Source of the DNA: Eubacterium ventriosum
GTDB lineage: Bacteria > Bacillota > Clostridia > Lachnospirales > Lachnospiraceae
Length of the DNA stretch: 64,000 bases
Assembly (NCBI RefSeq): GCF_025150745.1
Contig: NZ_CP102282.1
Coordinates: 1,499,501 to 1,563,500, forward strand
Reading direction: 5' to 3'
Part shown: positions 62,744 to 64,000 of the stretch, piece by piece
Layout: each line of letters starts with the position of its first letter
Position numbering within the stretch: the first letter of the stretch is position 1
Notes under the pieces: generated by a model
The model's input: only the letters and a program-made list of their open reading frames with translations
The model's database searches: none
What the model was told of the DNA's origin: nothing
Made by a program: the position numbers and the translations under genes

Positions 62744-64000
62744 ATGAGCAAGAAACCTACAGTATTATTAATATTAGATGGTTATGGTTTGAATGACAAA
62801 AAAGAAGGCAACGCAGTAGCATTAGCTAACACACCTGTTATGGATAAACTTATGGCTGAATATCCATTTGTAAAAGGACAGGCTAGTGGCATGGCAGTAG
62901 GACTTCCTGAAGGACAGATGGGTAACTCAGAAGTTGGACATCTTAACATGGGTGCAGGAAGAATTGTATATCAGGAATTAACAAGAATTACAAAAGAAAT
63001 AGAAGATGGAACATTCTTTGAAAATGAAGAATTAGTAAAAGCAATGGAAAATGCAAAGAAGAATAACAGTGCTCTTCATATTTTCGGACTTTTATCAGAC
63101 GGTGGTGTTCACAGCCATATTACACATATGTATGGAACACTTGAAATGGCTAAGAAATTTGGCCTCGAAAAAGTTTATGTACATGCATTCTTAGATGGTA
63201 GAGATACACCTCCTGCATCAGCAGCAGAGTATATGCAGCAGATGGTAGACAAGATGGCTGAAATCGGTGTTGGTGAAGTTGCTACAATTTCAGGTCGTTA
63301 TTATGCAATGGACAGAGATAACAACTGGGATAGAGAAGAAAAAGCATATGTAGCAATGACAAAGGGTGAAGGTGTTGAAGAAACAGATCCTGTTCAGGCT
63401 ATTAAGAATTCATATGCTAAAGACGTTACAGATGAATTCGTTCTTCCTACAGTAATTAAGAAAGATGGACAGCCTGTAGCTACAATTACAGACGGTGACT
63501 CAGTAGTATTCTGTAACTTTAGACCTGACCGTGCCCGTCAGATTACAAGAGCTTTCTGTGCAGATGATTTTGACGGTTTTGCAAGAGAAAAGAAATTAGA
63601 CCTTACATTCGTATGCTTTACAGAATATGATGTAACAATTCCTAACAAATTAATTGCATTCAAGAAAGTAGAAGTTAAAAATACATTTGGTGAATACCTT
63701 GCAGCTCACAATATGAAGCAGGCAAGAATTGCTGAAACAGAAAAATACGCACACGTAACATTCTTCTTTAACGGTGGTGTTGAAGAACCAAACGAAGGCG
63801 AAGACAGAATCCTTGTTCCTTCACCTAAGGAAGTTGCAACATATGATCAGAAGCCTGAAATGAGCGCACCAAAGGTATGCGAAAAGATGGTAGAAGCCAT
63901 CAAATCAGGAAAATACGATGTAATCATTACAAACTTCGCTAACCCTGATATGGTTGGTCATACAGGAATCGTTGAAGCTGCAGTAAAAGCAGTAGAAACA
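62744..64000 (+). CDS. gpmI: 2,3-bisphosphoglycerate-independent phosphoglycerate mutase, 3'-truncated by window edge
   Basis: Interconverts 3- and 2-phosphoglycerate with a phosphoserine intermediate and Mn2+. About 419 of the family's roughly 510 residues are visible; the frame is open at the right edge. Visible: [12 protein letters not shown] with the first metal Asp, [30 protein letters not shown] with the nucleophile Ser 62, [12 protein letters not shown] near 118, [16 protein letters not shown] near 146, [20 protein letters not shown] near 184, [46 protein letters not shown]-type block and the last seen [17 protein letters not shown] 62744 has AAGGAG 9 nt upstream. It starts 24 bp after the beta-helix gene and is probably co-transcribed with it. 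Confidence 0.96.
   Translation, partial: MSKKPTVLLILDGYGLNDKKEGNAVALANTPVMDKLMAEYPFVKGQASGMAVGLPEGQMGNSEVGHLNMGAGRIVYQELTRITKEIEDGTFFENEELVKAMENAKKNNSALHIFGLLSDGGVHSHITHMYGTLEMAKKFGLEKVYVHAFLDGRDTPPASAAEYMQQMVDKMAEIGVGEVATISGRYYAMDRDNNWDREEKAYVAMTKGEGVEETDPVQAIKNSYAKDVTDEFVLPTVIKKDGQPVATITDGDSVVFCNFRPDRARQITRAFCADDFDGFAREKKLDLTFVCFTEYDVTIPNKLIAFKKVEVKNTFGEYLAAHNMKQARIAETEKYAHVTFFFNGGVEEPNEGEDRILVPSPKEVATYDQKPEMSAPKVCEKMVEAIKSGKYDVIITNFANPDMVGHTGIVEAAVKAVET

Overview
The window is AT-rich, low-GC Firmicutes DNA, most likely from a butyrate-producing gut member of the Lachnospiraceae (class Clostridia). The evidence is clostridial-type promoters and Shine-Dalgarno sites, a full crotonyl-CoA/butyryl-CoA pathway (thl-crt-hbd-bcd-etfB-etfA) together with ptb-buk, a Rex-like operator, a CIRCE-like operator, and several families frequent in that group (DUF5688, DUF975, lysine-rich Fn3 surface proteins, DUF4430). 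I cannot name the species from sequence alone. No intact insertion sequence, prophage or CRISPR array was seen, and only one tRNA (Arg, anticodon CCG) is present.

Layout. 1-8.3 kb: 3' part of prfC (RF3), an M18 aminopeptidase, a class A penicillin-binding protein (minus strand), a YigZ-family protein and typA/bipA. 8.3-11.4 kb: a YitT-family membrane protein and a pair of short chromate-transporter-family proteins (minus strand), divergent from an Hsp20 chaperone with a CIRCE-like site on its promoter. 11.5-18 kb: a secreted GH25 muramidase, deoC, a MacB-like fused ABC transporter, a DUF5688 protein. 18.3-23.5 kb: tRNA-Arg, a membrane-anchored protein of unknown function, thiamine pyrophosphokinase, an RluF-type pseudouridine synthase, NAD-dependent DNA ligase and an orphan ACP-like protein. 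23.8-28.9 kb: a YtrA-type GntR regulator with its ABC ATPase and permease, ilvE, and a DUF975 protein. 29-35.4 kb: the butyryl-CoA operon. 35.4-37.3 kb: an accessory island with a tandem array of 72-bp palindromic units and a putative PD-(D/E)XK nuclease-like protein. 37.3-40 kb: maf and an NCS2 purine permease. 40.3-47.3 kb: a cobalamin riboswitch controlling a 2169-residue secreted protein built like a multi-domain transcobalamin/intrinsic factor. 47.7-50.1 kb: a PspC protein and ptb-buk (minus strand). 50.3-57.7 kb: a heterodimeric ABC exporter pair, a SpoVB-type flippase, a cysteine desulfurase and a PHP-family histidinol phosphatase. 58-64 kb: the lower-glycolysis cluster gap-pgk-tpiA-(secreted beta-helix protein)-gpmI, the last cut by the window edge.

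How it fits together. Glycolysis (gap, pgk, tpiA, gpmI) feeds acetyl-CoA into thl-crt-hbd-bcd-etfBA, and ptb-buk converts butyryl-CoA to butyrate with ATP gain. Rex-like sites upstream of thl and gap suggest redox control of both. Two ABC transporter loci 10 kb apart carry almost the same 25-bp palindrome at their promoters, next to the gene of the GntR regulator that probably binds it, which gives a split Ytr-like regulon.

The most interesting items are the riboswitch-controlled, transcobalamin-like giant surface protein, the 72-bp hairpin array beside a nuclease-like gene, and the shared GntR operator. All functions are inferred by reading the sequence. No database search was run.
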